DNA of 64,000 nucleotides from Candidatus Intricatilinea gracilis. GTDB taxonomy: Bacteria; Pseudomonadota; Gammaproteobacteria; Burkholderiales; Burkholderiaceae_C. The translations under genes were made by a program, and so were the position numbers. Position 1 is the first letter of the stretch; each line of letters begins with the position of its first letter. Below the pieces are notes generated by a model. It was not told where the DNA came from, did no database searches, and saw only the letters and a list, made by a program, of their open reading frames with translations. Where the stretch lies: NCBI GenBank assembly GCA_016702605.1, contig JADJDQ010000001.1, positions 1 to 64,000 on the forward strand, given 5' to 3'. Below, piece by piece: positions 19,319-28,572 of this stretch.

Positions 19319-20959
19319 ATGACCCGTTCCAACGCTGCCCGCCCTGCCGCCAAACCGCTGCGCAAGACCTCGTCCAAGGTCACGAAGGTGGCGGCTATTG
19401 CCGAGGCTGGCGCAGGCAACTGGTCACGCGGCAAGGCCGATCCGACGATGCTCGGCAGCTACCTGCAGCGCATCCTCAACGCCAAGGTCTACGACGTGGC
19501 GCGCGAAAGTGCACTCGACGCCGCACGTGACCTGTCGGCGCGCATCGGCAACCAGGTGCTGCTCAAACGCGAGGACACCCAGGCGGTGTTCAGCTTCAAG
19601 CTGCGCGGTGCGTACAACAAGATGGCGCACCTGAGCGCCGAACAACTGGCGCGCGGCGTCATCTGCGCCTCGGCCGGCAACCATGCGCAGGGTGTGGCGC
19701 TGGGCGCCAAACGGCTGGGCTGCCGCGCCGTGATCGTGATGCCGGTGACCACGCCGCAGGTCAAGGTGTCGGCGGTGCGGGCACTGGGCGGCGAGATCGA
19801 ACTGGTCGGCGACAGCTTTTCGGATGCCTATGACCACGCGGTCAAGGTCGGCGCGGCACAAGGCCTGACCTTCGTGCACCCGTTCGACGATCCGGACGTG
19901 ATCGCCGGCCAGGGCACGGTGGCGATGGAGATCCTGCGCCAGCACCAGGGCCACATCGACGCGGTGTTCGTCGCCATCGGTGGTGGCGGGCTGATCTCGG
20001 GTGTGGCCGCCTATCTCAAGGCGGTGCGGCCAGAGATCAAGGTGATCGGTGTGCAGACCTCGGACTCGGATGCCATGGTGCGTTCGGTGCACGCAGGCAA
20101 ACGCGTACGGCTGGCCGACGTGGGCCTGTTCAGCGACGGCACCGCCGTCAAGCAGGTGGGTGAGGAGACGTTTCGCATCACCCGTGCGCTGGTCGACGAC
20201 TTCGTGCGGGTGGACACCGACGAGGTCTGTGCCGCGCTCAAGGACATCTTCCAGGACACCCGCTCGGTGATGGAACCCGCCGGCGCCCTCGGCGTCGCCG
20301 GCCTCAAGCAATATGCCCAGACGCATGGGCTGCAAGGCCAGACGCTGGTGGCGATCACCTGTGGCGCCAACATGAACTTCGACCGCCTGCGCTTCGTGGC
20401 CGAACGCGCCGACGTGGGTGAACAACGCGAGGCGCTGTTTGCCGTCACCATCCCCGAGGAACGTGGCTCGTTCAAGCGTTTTTGTGAACTGGTCGGCCCA
20501 CGCAGCGTCACCGAGTTCAACTACCGCATCTCGGACTCGGCCCAGGCGCACATCTTCGTGGGCATCGCCACTCCCACGCGAGGTGAATCGGCGCACATCG
20601 CCGGCATGCTCAATGATCAGGGCTTCGCCGCTGTCGACCTCAGCCACGACGAACTGGCGCAGGAACACATCCGCCACCTGGTGGGCGGGCGCAGTGAACT
20701 GGCCCGTGACGAACGGCTGTTTCGTTTCATCTTCCCCGAGCGGCCCGGCGCGCTGATGCGCTTTCTGTCGAGCATGCACCCGGACTGGAACATCAGCCTG
20801 TTCCATTACCGCAACCAGGGCGCCGACTACGGCCGCATCCTGGTGGGCATCCAGGTGCCCCGGGCGGACCGCAGCGTCTTTCGCGAGTTTCTCGACACCC
20901 TGGCCTACCCGTGTGTCGAGGAAACCGACAACCCGGTGTACCGGTTGTTCCTGCGCTGA
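19319..20959 (+). CDS. ilvA: Biosynthetic threonine ammonia-lyase
   Basis: IlvA deaminates L-threonine to 2-oxobutanoate, the first step toward isoleucine. The PLP lysine lies in FSFKLRGAYNKM (about residue 93), with SAGNHAQGVA and the glycine loop VAIGGGGLISGVAAYL as the phosphate site. Two C-terminal ACT-like regulatory domains follow (EERGSFKRFCELVGPRSVTE and PERPGALMRFLSSM), marking the long allosteric form inhibited by isoleucine. It has 546 residues. About 43 N-terminal residues before MLGSYLQRIL are Lys/Arg/Ala-rich and exceed the usual length, so a start at 19448 is possible. It is monocistronic. Confidence 0.94.
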   Translation: MTRSNAARPAAKPLRKTSSKVTKVAAIAEAGAGNWSRGKADPTMLGSYLQRILNAKVYDVARESALDAARDLSARIGNQVLLKREDTQAVFSFKLRGAYNKMAHLSAEQLARGVICASAGNHAQGVALGAKRLGCRAVIVMPVTTPQVKVSAVRALGGEIELVGDSFSDAYDHAVKVGAAQGLTFVHPFDDPDVIAGQGTVAMEILRQHQGHIDAVFVAIGGGGLISGVAAYLKAVRPEIKVIGVQTSDSDAMVRSVHAGKRVRLADVGLFSDGTAVKQVGEETFRITRALVDDFVRVDTDEVCAALKDIFQDTRSVMEPAGALGVAGLKQYAQTHGLQGQTLVAITCGANMNFDRLRFVAERADVGEQREALFAVTIPEERGSFKRFCELVGPRSVTEFNYRISDSAQAHIFVGIATPTRGESAHIAGMLNDQGFAAVDLSHDELAQEHIRHLVGGRSELARDERLFRFIFPERPGALMRFLSSMHPDWNISLFHYRNQGADYGRILVGIQVPRADRSVFREFLDTLAYPCVEETDNPVYRLFLR

Positions 20960-21232
20960 TCTGGCGCTGAACCGGCGGCGAATCGCTGGTGGTTGGCTGC
21001 GCCTGTCGGCTCGCGGCGTCGTGCCGCACGGTTTTGGTCACGAGCTTCGCCGGTGAACAACAGTCTTTTGCACTTTCACCCACCTTGTGGGGGACCCGGC
21101 GTGAACACTGGCGCACGAGCCTGACCCGCCCGTAGCCCCCCTGATTGCGGTGGTGACCGCGGCAGTCACAATTAGACGCAATCGACGACGCCTGCGCTGC
21201 ATCGTGCAGTCGACCCCACCGGGAACCGCCAG

Positions 21233-22405
21233 ATGCCGACCGACAACCCTCCGCTGATCACGTCCACCACCCGGCCATCACTCGAGCAGGCCCTGCAGCT
21301 CAAGCTGGCCCGACGTGGTGGTGGCACCGGCCGTCACGGTGAACTCGAAACCCTGGCAGTGCGGCTGGGGTTGATGCAAAACCGCCTGCGTCCGCGCCTG
21401 CGCCAGCCACAACTGCTGCTGTTTGCAGGCGACCACGGTCTGGCCGTCGACGTGGCGGCCACCGAAGGCATCAGCACCGCCGGGCTGGTGGCCGACCTGA
21501 TCGCCTCGCGTGTGCCACTGACCGTGTTCGCGCACCAGCAGGGCATGAACCTGCAGATCGTCGACAGCGGCCTGGCCACACCGCTCAAGGGCCAACCCGG
21601 CGTGTTGCTGCGCAAGATCGCCCATGGCACGCGCAACTGCCGCGTCACCCAGGCCATGTCGATGGATCAGGTCAACGCCGCGATCCGCGCCGGCATGGAA
21701 ATCACCGAGACCCTGGCCGGCAATGCACTGGGCTGCGCCGGTCTGGGTGTGGGTGGCACCGAGGCGGCAGCACTCATCATCTCGCGGCTGACCAAACTCA
21801 CCCTCACCGAGATCCTGCGCCCACGTGATGCGGATCTGCGCAGCTCGGGCATGACCGGCGGCAACTCGAACAACACCAACGCGGCGGCCGACTTCGAACT
21901 GCAGCTCGCCAACCTGCAGGCGGCGCAGACACGTCACGCCAACTGTGAAGACCCGGTCGAGGTGCTGGCGGCGTTTGGTGGTTTCGAGATCGCCATGATG
22001 GTGGGCGCCATGCTGGCGGCGGCGCACAAGCGCCACCTCATCATGGTGGACGGCATCGCCGCCTGTGCTGCCCTGCTGGTGGCCACCCGCATCGGCGGGC
22101 CACTGCCCGACTACTGCGTGTTCTGCCGCAGCACCGGCCACCCGGGGCTGGATGCGGTGCTGGCCGGCTTCCAGGCCACCGCGCTGCTCGAACTGGGCCT
22201 CGAAGCCATCGACGGCACCGGCATCACCCTCACCTGGCCGCTGCTGGCTGCGGCGGCGGCGCTGCTGAGTGATGTTGCCGAAACCGCCCTCGACCCGGCG
22301 CAACTGCCGGTGCTGACCGAAGACGCCGAGGCCGGCCGCAACAGTGGCCAGGATTTCGACACCGACGCGTTGCGCGAGCGCCTCAGCGCCTTGCTCGACC
22401 GCTGA
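21233..22405 (+). CDS. cobT: Nicotinate-nucleotide--dimethylbenzimidazole phosphoribosyltransferase
   Basis: CobT makes alpha-ribazole 5'-phosphate for the lower ligand of cobalamin. The 390-residue protein carries LLFAGDHGLAVD, GNALGCAGLGVGGTEAAAL, AAFGGFEIAMMVGAML, VDGIAACAALLVA and CRSTGHPGLDAVLAG, all typical of CobT. No other cobalamin gene lies in the window and no cobalamin riboswitch was recognised in the 273 bases before it. The gene converges with gspC. Confidence 0.95.
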   Translation: MPTDNPPLITSTTRPSLEQALQLKLARRGGGTGRHGELETLAVRLGLMQNRLRPRLRQPQLLLFAGDHGLAVDVAATEGISTAGLVADLIASRVPLTVFAHQQGMNLQIVDSGLATPLKGQPGVLLRKIAHGTRNCRVTQAMSMDQVNAAIRAGMEITETLAGNALGCAGLGVGGTEAAALIISRLTKLTLTEILRPRDADLRSSGMTGGNSNNTNAAADFELQLANLQAAQTRHANCEDPVEVLAAFGGFEIAMMVGAMLAAAHKRHLIMVDGIAACAALLVATRIGGPLPDYCVFCRSTGHPGLDAVLAGFQATALLELGLEAIDGTGITLTWPLLAAAAALLSDVAETALDPAQLPVLTEDAEAGRNSGQDFDTDALRERLSALLDR

Positions 22406-22531
22406 GCCGACGCACGTCCCGAATCGCGCTCGGCGCCTGGCTTGGCACCGGGGCTGGCGATTGAACGGGCACCCAGCTGGACATCAGGCCGTGCACCCGC
22501 TCGGCATCCCGCCCGGTGCCTCGCTCGAACT

Positions 22532-23185
22532 TCAACGAGCCGCAGCACCCTTGCGGTTGAGCATGCGGCTGTCGGGCGGACCTGCTTCGGCGCGCAGGCT
22601 GTCGGCCGGTGCCACGTCGACACCTGGCGCAGGCGGCACGGCAGCAACCGGCAATCCGCCGGGCACCACCGCAGCGCCGGGCTCGCCGTTGTCGGCACCG
22701 CGCAGATTGCCGGTGGCCGCCGGTGGCAAGGCCGGCAATTCGAGTTGCAGCGCCACGGTCGCGCCCTGCGGGCCGAGTTGTGCGCCGCGCTGGCTGACCG
22801 CCTGCAGCACCCAGTCGCCATCGACGGCTGCCCCGACGCGGTAGGCACGCGCCGGTTTGCCATCGGTCGACAACAAGGCCACACCCAGCCGCGCAGCCCG
22901 ACCCTTGGCGCCGGGTGCCGACGCATTGGCGTCGAGCGGCGCCATCACCCCCACCAGCCGGAAACGACTGGCCTGGGCCGGCGCAGCCACGGTCGCGGCG
23001 GGCGGCAGACTGAACAGGCGCAACGGATCACCACGCAGACTCTGGTCGGGCGCCAGCAACTGGGCATTGGCCGGGACACTCATCGTGTGGCCACTCAGGC
23101 GCAAGCCCCAGGCAACGGCGCTGGCTGCACAAGCGGCCCAGACGACGGCGGTGGCGAGTTTGCGAAGCGCGAAAAGTGCTGCCAT
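22532..23185 (-). CDS. gspC: Type II secretion inner-membrane protein GspC
   Basis: GspC connects the inner-membrane platform to the GspD secretin. The 217 residues include one N-terminal membrane helix (about 9-26), a Pro/Ala linker and the homology-region domain (RFRLVGVMAPLDA, ARLGVALLSTDGKPARAYRVG, VDGDWVLQAVSQRGAQLG). The tail is Ala/Pro-rich with no PDZ domain, so this is a short-form GspC. It is transcribed away from the rest of the locus. A GATAAT lies so close to the ATG that the transcript may have almost no leader. Confidence 0.88.
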   Translation of the reverse strand: MAALFALRKLATAVVWAACAASAVAWGLRLSGHTMSVPANAQLLAPDQSLRGDPLRLFSLPPAATVAAPAQASRFRLVGVMAPLDANASAPGAKGRAARLGVALLSTDGKPARAYRVGAAVDGDWVLQAVSQRGAQLGPQGATVALQLELPALPPAATGNLRGADNGEPGAAVVPGGLPVAAVPPAPGVDVAPADSLRAEAGPPDSRMLNRKGAAAR

Positions 23186-23504
23186 GGTGTGCCGATTATC
23201 ATCGTTGCATCAAGACAGGCGGTAGGTTGCGGTACGGTCTTGCAGCTGGCGCAGGCACACGAGTCGAGCAAGCACACAAGTCACGCGGGGCTCACGTGTC
23301 GGCACAGGTCGACACGGTGATATCGAGGCACAGTCGCGCCCTGGCGCAACATGCCACCCGCAACGGCCCGTTCACACGCCAGGTCGACCGGCAGGCAGGC
23401 CACACCCCAGCAACACGGCGCCAGCAGCCCGACACCAGTCACCGACACCAGCCACGACTTCGCCGCGAGGCGGCGACCCGATCAAGACCCCGAGGATGTC
23501 CCCC
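23186..23504. promoter_or_regulatory. Divergent gspC/gspG regulatory region
   Basis: About 319 bases separate gspC and gspG. On the minus strand GATAAT (23200-23195) lies 9 bases before the gspC ATG, predicting a start near 23188. For gspG an AGGA site at 23493-23496 precedes the ATG at 23505; no clear plus-strand promoter pair is visible. Confidence 0.45.
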
Positions 23505-23999
23505 ATGCAGATTGTCTCGAGCGCCCTGGCGCATCACAGCCAAACCGGCGCCGTCAGCACCGATGGCCACCACGGCCAGGCACGCCGCGTCAGGGTGCGC
23601 GGTTTCACCCTGATCGAACTGATGGTGGTGCTGGTCATCATCGGTGTGCTGGCCGCGCTGGTGGTGCCCAACGTCTTGAGCCGCGCCGACGACGCCCGCA
23701 TGACGGCGGCACGCACCGACGTCAACAACCTCATGCAGGCCCTCAAGCTCTACAAGCTCGACAACCAGCGTTTCCCCACCGGCGAGCAAGGCCTGCAGTC
23801 ACTCATCAGCCGCCCGGGCGCAGCACCGGTGCCGGCCAACTGGAAGCCCTACCTCGACAAGCTGCCCAACGACCCCTGGGGCCAGGCCTATCAATACGCC
23901 AACCCGGGGGTGAAGGGTGAGATCGACGTCTTCAGCCTGGGCGCCGACGGTCAGCCCGGGGGCGAAGGCAAGGATGCCGACATCGGATCCTGGCAATAA
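23505..23999 (+). CDS. gspG: Major type II pseudopilin GspG
   Basis: GspG is the main subunit of the periplasmic pseudopilus that pushes substrates through GspD. The prepilin site is RG|FTLIELMVVLVIIGVL, with Glu at +5. The leader is unusually long (about 32 residues) but ends in the expected basic stretch. Family landmarks follow: DVNNLMQALKLYKLDNQRFPT, GLQSLI, PYLDKLPNDPWGQAYQY and the calcium-site-like FSLGADGQPGGEGKDADIG. The start at 23505 has AGGA 8 bases upstream; another ATG at 23496 is in frame. 164 residues. Confidence 0.95.
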   Translation: MQIVSSALAHHSQTGAVSTDGHHGQARRVRVRGFTLIELMVVLVIIGVLAALVVPNVLSRADDARMTAARTDVNNLMQALKLYKLDNQRFPTGEQGLQSLISRPGAAPVPANWKPYLDKLPNDPWGQAYQYANPGVKGEIDVFSLGADGQPGGEGKDADIGSWQ

Positions 24000-24552
24000 A
24001 CCGGCCCGCCACTCACCGCAGGCCGGTGTGCGGGTGACGCCACGCCTGCGCCGGGCGCCCGGCCGGTCGATGCTGCGTTCGGCCGGCTTCACGCTGCTCG
24101 AGCTGCTCATCGTCATCAGCATCATCGCCATGGCCAGCGCCATCAGCAGCCTGGCGCTGCGCGACCCGAGTGCGACACGTCTGCAGCGCGAGGCCGAACG
24201 GCTGGCCGCCTTGTTCGAGGTGGCACGTGCCCAGGCCCGCTCGCTCGGGGTGGCGGTGTTGTGGCAGGTGCCAGGCCGGCGGGTGCCGGGCGACATGCGT
24301 GAGCCGGGTCACTTCAGTTTCCTCGGCCTGCCGCCTGGCAACGACATCCCTGAACACTGGCTCGAGCCGGCCAGTGCGAGCGAGATCAACGTCGAGTTGC
24401 CGCGCGGCCAGATCGGCCTGGTGCTCGGGCCCGAGCCGGTGATCGGCGCCCAGCGGGTGGTGCTGCGCCTGGGCAATCAGCGCCTGGTGGTGGCGACCGA
24501 CGGCATGTCGCCCTTCCGTATCGACGACACCGCAACCGACACACCGCCGTGA
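23974..24552 (+). CDS. gspH: Minor type II pseudopilin GspH
   Basis: GspH is a minor pseudopilin of the pseudopilus tip. The cleavage site AG|FTLLELLIVISIIAMASAI has Glu at +5. A GspH-type globular domain follows (RLAALFEVARAQARSLGVAV, then GQIGLVLGPEPVIGAQRVVL). I give the start at 23974, inside the end of gspG; an ATG at 24070 would leave a 6-residue leader (MLRSAG) and is equally possible. The gene ends overlapping gspI (GTGA). Confidence 0.88.
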   Translation: MPTSDPGNKPARHSPQAGVRVTPRLRRAPGRSMLRSAGFTLLELLIVISIIAMASAISSLALRDPSATRLQREAERLAALFEVARAQARSLGVAVLWQVPGRRVPGDMREPGHFSFLGLPPGNDIPEHWLEPASASEINVELPRGQIGLVLGPEPVIGAQRVVLRLGNQRLVVATDGMSPFRIDDTATDTPP

Positions 24553-24971
24553 CGTCGCGCCGTTCACCGTCATCACCCGCCGCGCCAGGCATCGCCACGA
24601 CCGGGGCATCGCGCCGTGTGGCCGCCGGCATGACACTGATCGAGGTGCTGGTGGCGCTGGCCATCGTCGCCACCGCGCTGGCCACCGGCATCAAGGCGGC
24701 CGCGGCCCTGGCATCCAACGCCGAACGCCTGGGCGACACCCTCGCGGCGCAGTGGTGCGCCGAAAACGAGCTGGGCGCCTTGCGCCTGGCGCAGCAGTTT
24801 CCAGCCGTGGGTGACAGCGACTTCAGCTGTGAACAGCTCGGCCACAGCTACGCCGGCCAGCTGATCGTGCGCACCACACCCAACCCCAACTTCCGCCGGG
24901 TCGACGCCCAGATCGTCGACGAGCGTGGCTACCCGCTGCTGCGCCTGTCGACCGTGGTGTCGCGTTTCTGA
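24549..24971 (+). CDS. gspI: Minor type II pseudopilin GspI
   Basis: GspI nucleates the pseudopilus tip with GspJ and GspK. It starts with GTG at 24549, overlapping the gspH stop. The prepilin site is AAG|MTLIEVLVALAIVATAL, with Glu at +5 and the Met+1 common in GspI. The globular part contains the family's AAQWCAENELGALRL segment. 140 residues with a 27-residue leader that is longer than average. Confidence 0.92.
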   Translation: MTSRRSPSSPAAPGIATTGASRRVAAGMTLIEVLVALAIVATALATGIKAAAALASNAERLGDTLAAQWCAENELGALRLAQQFPAVGDSDFSCEQLGHSYAGQLIVRTTPNPNFRRVDAQIVDERGYPLLRLSTVVSRF

Positions 24972-24982
24972 GCCGGGCAAGC

Positions 24983-25786
24983 ATGCGCCTCACAGCCCCG
25001 CCCCGCCCAGCCCGCACCGCCAGCCCGGCCGGCGCAGACTGCCCGCCCGGTCGGCGGCCATGGCGCGCCGCCGGTACTGCGCCAGGCCGCGGCCCAGCGC
25101 TGGCGCGAACACGCGGCTTCACACTGGTCGAGGTGATGGTGGCGCTGGTCATCCTGGCCACCATGGCCGGCATGGCCTGGCAGGGGGTGGACATGATCGT
25201 GCGCAGCCGCGCCGCCGCAAGTGACCGGGTCGAACGGCTGCTGCGCCTGCAATCGGTGCTGGCGCAGTGGGAGGTCGACCTGCGCGAGATCGCCGACACC
25301 CAGAACGTGCCCGGTTTCGGCTTCGACGGCGCCACGCTGCGCCTCACACGCCGGCGTGACGCCGGTGTGCAGGTGGTGGCCTGGACCTTGCGCGACCGCA
25401 CGTTGACTCGCTGGGCCGGCCCGGTGGCGGTGAGTGGCGACGCCTTGCAGGAGGCCTGGATGCACAGCCATCAGCTGCTGCCCGTCGAGGCCAACCAGCT
25501 CACCATGCTGGCCGGCGTCGACAGCTGGCAGGTCTACGTCTATTCCAAACGCAGCGGCTCGTGGAGCAACGGGCAATCGACCGGCGACCTCAAGAGTGAC
25601 GACGGCGCCGCCGCCGCCGCTGCTGCGGCCGCAGCCTCGGGCGCTTCGTCGGGCGCCGTCCTGAGTGCGGCAGCGAGCACGCGTGCCGCCCTGCCCGACG
25701 GTGTACGCCTGACGTTGCAGTTCGGCCCGGGCAGCGGCGGCATCAACGGCGCGCTGGTGCGCGACCTGCAGCTGGTGCACCCATGA
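24983..25786 (+). CDS. gspJ: Minor type II pseudopilin GspJ
   Basis: GspJ is part of the GspI-J-K tip complex. The site TRG|FTLVEVMVALVILATMAG has Glu at +5, preceded by a long, Arg/Pro-rich 45-residue leader. Family segments include QWEVDLREIADTQ and LRLTRRRDAGVQVVAW. A run of ten alanines after SDDG (about 25606-25635) forms an insert not expected in the fold. 267 residues. The stop overlaps the gspK start. Confidence 0.92.
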   Translation: MRLTAPPRPARTASPAGADCPPGRRPWRAAGTAPGRGPALARTRGFTLVEVMVALVILATMAGMAWQGVDMIVRSRAAASDRVERLLRLQSVLAQWEVDLREIADTQNVPGFGFDGATLRLTRRRDAGVQVVAWTLRDRTLTRWAGPVAVSGDALQEAWMHSHQLLPVEANQLTMLAGVDSWQVYVYSKRSGSWSNGQSTGDLKSDDGAAAAAAAAAASGASSGAVLSAAASTRAALPDGVRLTLQFGPGSGGINGALVRDLQLVHP

Positions 25787-26853
25787 TGCGCAGCGTGTCC
25801 AAGCTCCACCCGACCGTGCCACCGGCGCTGCGCACCTGGCCGGCCCTGCTCGCCCGGCCGCGATGGCGACCGGCGGGGTGTGGGCCAACGATGCCGGGCC
25901 GGCAACGCGGCGCGGCGCTGCTCACGGCCATGATCATCGTCAGCCTGATCGCCACCCTGTCGGCCGGCATGTTGTGGCAGCAGTGGCGCGCGGTGCAGGT
26001 CGAGGTGGCCGAGCGCAGCCAGTCGCAGGCGGTGTGGATCCTCAAGGGTGCACTCGACTGGGCCCGTCTGCTGCTGCGCGAAGACGCCCGCAACGGCGGC
26101 CCCGACCATCTGGGCGAGCCCTGGGCCACCCCGCTGGCCGAGGCGCGGCTGTCGACCTTCCTGGCTGCCGACCGAAACAACACCGACGACGCACCCGAGG
26201 CCTTCCTGTCGGGTGCCATCATCGACGCGCAGTCGCGCTACAACCTGCGCAACGTGGTGGTGGGCGGCAAGGTGGTGCCGGTCGAACTCGCCTCGCTCAA
26301 GCGCCTGTGTGAACTGGTCGGCCAGGATCCGAGCGTGGCCGACCGGCTGGCCGAAGCGCTGCGGCTGGCCCAGCCCGGCAACACCGCCGATGTGGGCACC
26401 GCGGCCAACACCGAGCCACCACTGATGCCCGAACGTATCGACGACCTCGCCTGGCTCGGCCTGCCCGCCGCCTCGGTGCAGGCGTTGCTGCCGCATCTGG
26501 TGCTGCTGCCACGGGTCACGGCGCTCAACCTCAACACCGCCTCGCGCATCGTGCTGGCGGCGGTGATCCCGGGCGCCGACCTGGCGTCGGCCGAACGGCT
26601 CATCCAGCTGCGTCAGACCAACCCGCTCAAGACCCGCGAGGCCGCCGCTCCTGCACTGGGCAGCGCCGCCAAACTCGACGCTGCGCGGGTCGGTGTGTCG
26701 AGCAGCTACTTCGAGGTGCTGGGCCGCCTGCGCGCCGACCAGATGGTGGTGACACAACGCTCGCTGGTCGAACGCAACAGCAACCTCGAGGTGAAGGTGA
26801 TCTTCACCCAGCGCGAGCCGTCCGACACCTCCACGCTGGCGCGGGCCTCGTGA
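25783..26853 (+). CDS. gspK: Minor type II pseudopilin GspK
   Basis: GspK caps the pseudopilus tip. The hydrophobic segment RQRG|AALLTAMIIVSLIATLSAG lacks the Glu at +5, which is normal for GspK. The large globular domain has the NAAS-like INLR region (SGAIIDAQSRYNLRNVV) and the helix-hairpin-helix segment RVTALNLNTASRIVLAAVIPG. 356 residues. The ATG at 25783 overlaps the gspJ stop. About 40 residues precede the cleavage site; the in-frame ATG before PGRQRG would give a conventional short leader. Confidence 0.92.
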   Translation: MMRSVSKLHPTVPPALRTWPALLARPRWRPAGCGPTMPGRQRGAALLTAMIIVSLIATLSAGMLWQQWRAVQVEVAERSQSQAVWILKGALDWARLLLREDARNGGPDHLGEPWATPLAEARLSTFLAADRNNTDDAPEAFLSGAIIDAQSRYNLRNVVVGGKVVPVELASLKRLCELVGQDPSVADRLAEALRLAQPGNTADVGTAANTEPPLMPERIDDLAWLGLPAASVQALLPHLVLLPRVTALNLNTASRIVLAAVIPGADLASAERLIQLRQTNPLKTREAAAPALGSAAKLDAARVGVSSSYFEVLGRLRADQMVVTQRSLVERNSNLEVKVIFTQREPSDTSTLARAS

Positions 26854-27186
26854 CCAGTCACTCGCCACCACACCTCCAGCCGGCGCGGTTGCGCCGCGAT
26901 CGACCGAGCCTGCGACCCGGCCCCGGTGGGCGCCGCCACCCCGCATTCAGGTGGGTCGACGCCCAACCGGCGCGTTACTCCAAGAAGCTCTTGCAAGTAC
27001 TTGATTCCGCAGCGTTCAACGCTCGGTCCCGCACATTGATGCCTGGTCGGCGCACCTACAATCGGTGGGCTTTTGCATTGACATGACCACCTACGCCCCG
27101 CGCTCGACCCTCCCCTCAGGCCGCGCCTCGACGCCAGCCTGGCGTCAGCGCCTTGGCGCTGCGCATGTTGTGCGAGGGCGTGACTG
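26854..27186. other. Gap between gspK and gspL
   Basis: 333 bases. A TACAAT at 27057-27062 with TTGATG 15 bases upstream is a weak promoter candidate that could serve gspL and the genes after it. A 34-codon frame from 27084 ends in TGATG on the gspL start and could couple translation, but its product resembles nothing known. Confidence 0.35.
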
Positions 27187-28572
27187 ATGCTGCTGCTCCT
27201 GCTGCCCGCCCGGCCACGCCAGCATCCGCGCCTGCAGCCGTCGGCCGACGACGCCGCGGCTTCGAGCGTCGCCGAAGTCTTTTTCGTGCAAAGCGCCGAC
27301 GGCGTGAACGTCGGTGAAAGTGGCCGCACCGCACCGGCCCTGCTGCCACGCCGCGGCGAAGTGGTGGTGGCCGTGCTGCCCGAAGAAGCGTTGTCGTGGC
27401 TGTCGATCCGTGTGCCCAAGGCACCCGCCGCCCGGCTGAACACCGCCTTGCTCGGCATGGTCGAAGACCAGTTGCTCGACGAAGGTGAACATTGCCATGT
27501 GGCCCTGGCGCCGGGTGCCCGCCCGGGCGCCACCGCCTGGCTCGCCATCACCGACCGCGCCTGGCTGTCCGGCCAGCTGGCCGCGCTCAAGGCCGCCGGC
27601 GTCGAGGTCGACCGCGTGGTGCCGGTGATGGCGCCGCCCGAATCACTGCGCACCGAGCCCGAGCTGCCGCCGGCAGGTGTCGCGCGCCAGTCGGCGTTCA
27701 ACGAACCCGGCGCCGGGCGCGCCGCCGGTGCCGTGCCGGTGCACGTGCATCTGCAGACAGGCGCCGAACTGGCCGACGCCGAACTGCCCACCGGCGGCCA
27801 GAGCGACGAGGAATTACTCGTCAGCGTGGCCAGTGCCGACGGTGTAGCCTGCTGGCCGGCCAGCGGCACGTTGGCGCGCCGTTTGTTGCCCGATCCCCTG
27901 CCCGACTCGTGCCGCTGCACCGCCTCGCCCGCAGCCGCTGCCGCCGCCGACTACTGGCTGGCCGGTGCACGAGCCCGCGTCGAAGCCCGTGTGACGATGC
28001 TCAGCCGCGCCGAACGGATGGTCGAAGCCGCAGCATCGGCCTGGAACCTGCGCCAGTTCTCGCTGGCTGTGCCACACCGCGGCGGCACCGCACTACGCGC
28101 CGCCTGGAGCGCCTGGTGGGGCCCGACCTGGCGGCCGGTGCGTTACGGTCTGGCCGGCCTCATCGTGGTCCAGCTGATCGGCCTGAACGCCTGGGCCTGG
28201 CAACAACGCAGCGCCATGGCCGACCGCCGTGCCGCCATGGTGCAACTGCTGCGCGCCAGTCACCCGCAGGTGCGTGCCGTACTCGACGCCCCGCTGCAGA
28301 TGCAGCGCGAGACCGAGACGCTGCGCGCCGTTGCCGGCCGCGCCGGTGATTCCGACCTCGAAGTGCTGCTGCAGGCCGCCGCCAGCGCCTGGCCAGCCAA
28401 CACCCCGACGACCAGCCTGAGTTTCGAAGCCGGGCGCCTGACGCTGGCGTCGACCGAGCTGCGTACCCCCGCTGCCGAAGCCATCGCCGCACGCCTGCGC
28501 CCAGCCGGCTGGCAGGTGCTGGCCAGCGACGGTACGGTGGTGATCAGCAAGGCCGGCAGCACCAGGCCATGA
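27187..28572 (+). CDS. gspL: Type II secretion inner-membrane protein GspL
   Basis: GspL recruits the GspE ATPase through its cytoplasmic actin-like domain and pairs with GspM in the periplasm. The 461 residues include the cytoplasmic part (EVVVAVLPEEALSWLSIRVP, LLGMVEDQLLDEGEHCHVAL), one membrane helix (YGLAGLIVVQLIGLNAWAW, about 320-338) and the ferredoxin-like periplasmic domain ending near GWQVLASDGTVVI. The stop overlaps gspM by 4 bases. Confidence 0.93.
   Translation: MLLLLLPARPRQHPRLQPSADDAAASSVAEVFFVQSADGVNVGESGRTAPALLPRRGEVVVAVLPEEALSWLSIRVPKAPAARLNTALLGMVEDQLLDEGEHCHVALAPGARPGATAWLAITDRAWLSGQLAALKAAGVEVDRVVPVMAPPESLRTEPELPPAGVARQSAFNEPGAGRAAGAVPVHVHLQTGAELADAELPTGGQSDEELLVSVASADGVACWPASGTLARRLLPDPLPDSCRCTASPAAAAAADYWLAGARARVEARVTMLSRAERMVEAAASAWNLRQFSLAVPHRGGTALRAAWSAWWGPTWRPVRYGLAGLIVVQLIGLNAWAWQQRSAMADRRAAMVQLLRASHPQVRAVLDAPLQMQRETETLRAVAGRAGDSDLEVLLQAAASAWPANTPTTSLSFEAGRLTLASTELRTPAAEAIAARLRPAGWQVLASDGTVVISKAGSTRP

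Noticed and set aside
19424..20806. A 460-codon frame opposite ilvA
   Set aside because: It mirrors the GC-rich codon pattern of ilvA and no protein family is visible.
20960..21232. Cobalamin riboswitch before cobT
   Set aside because: I looked for the B12 box and the conserved core; only a vague GAGCCTGACCCGCC resemblance is present, without the rest of the fold.
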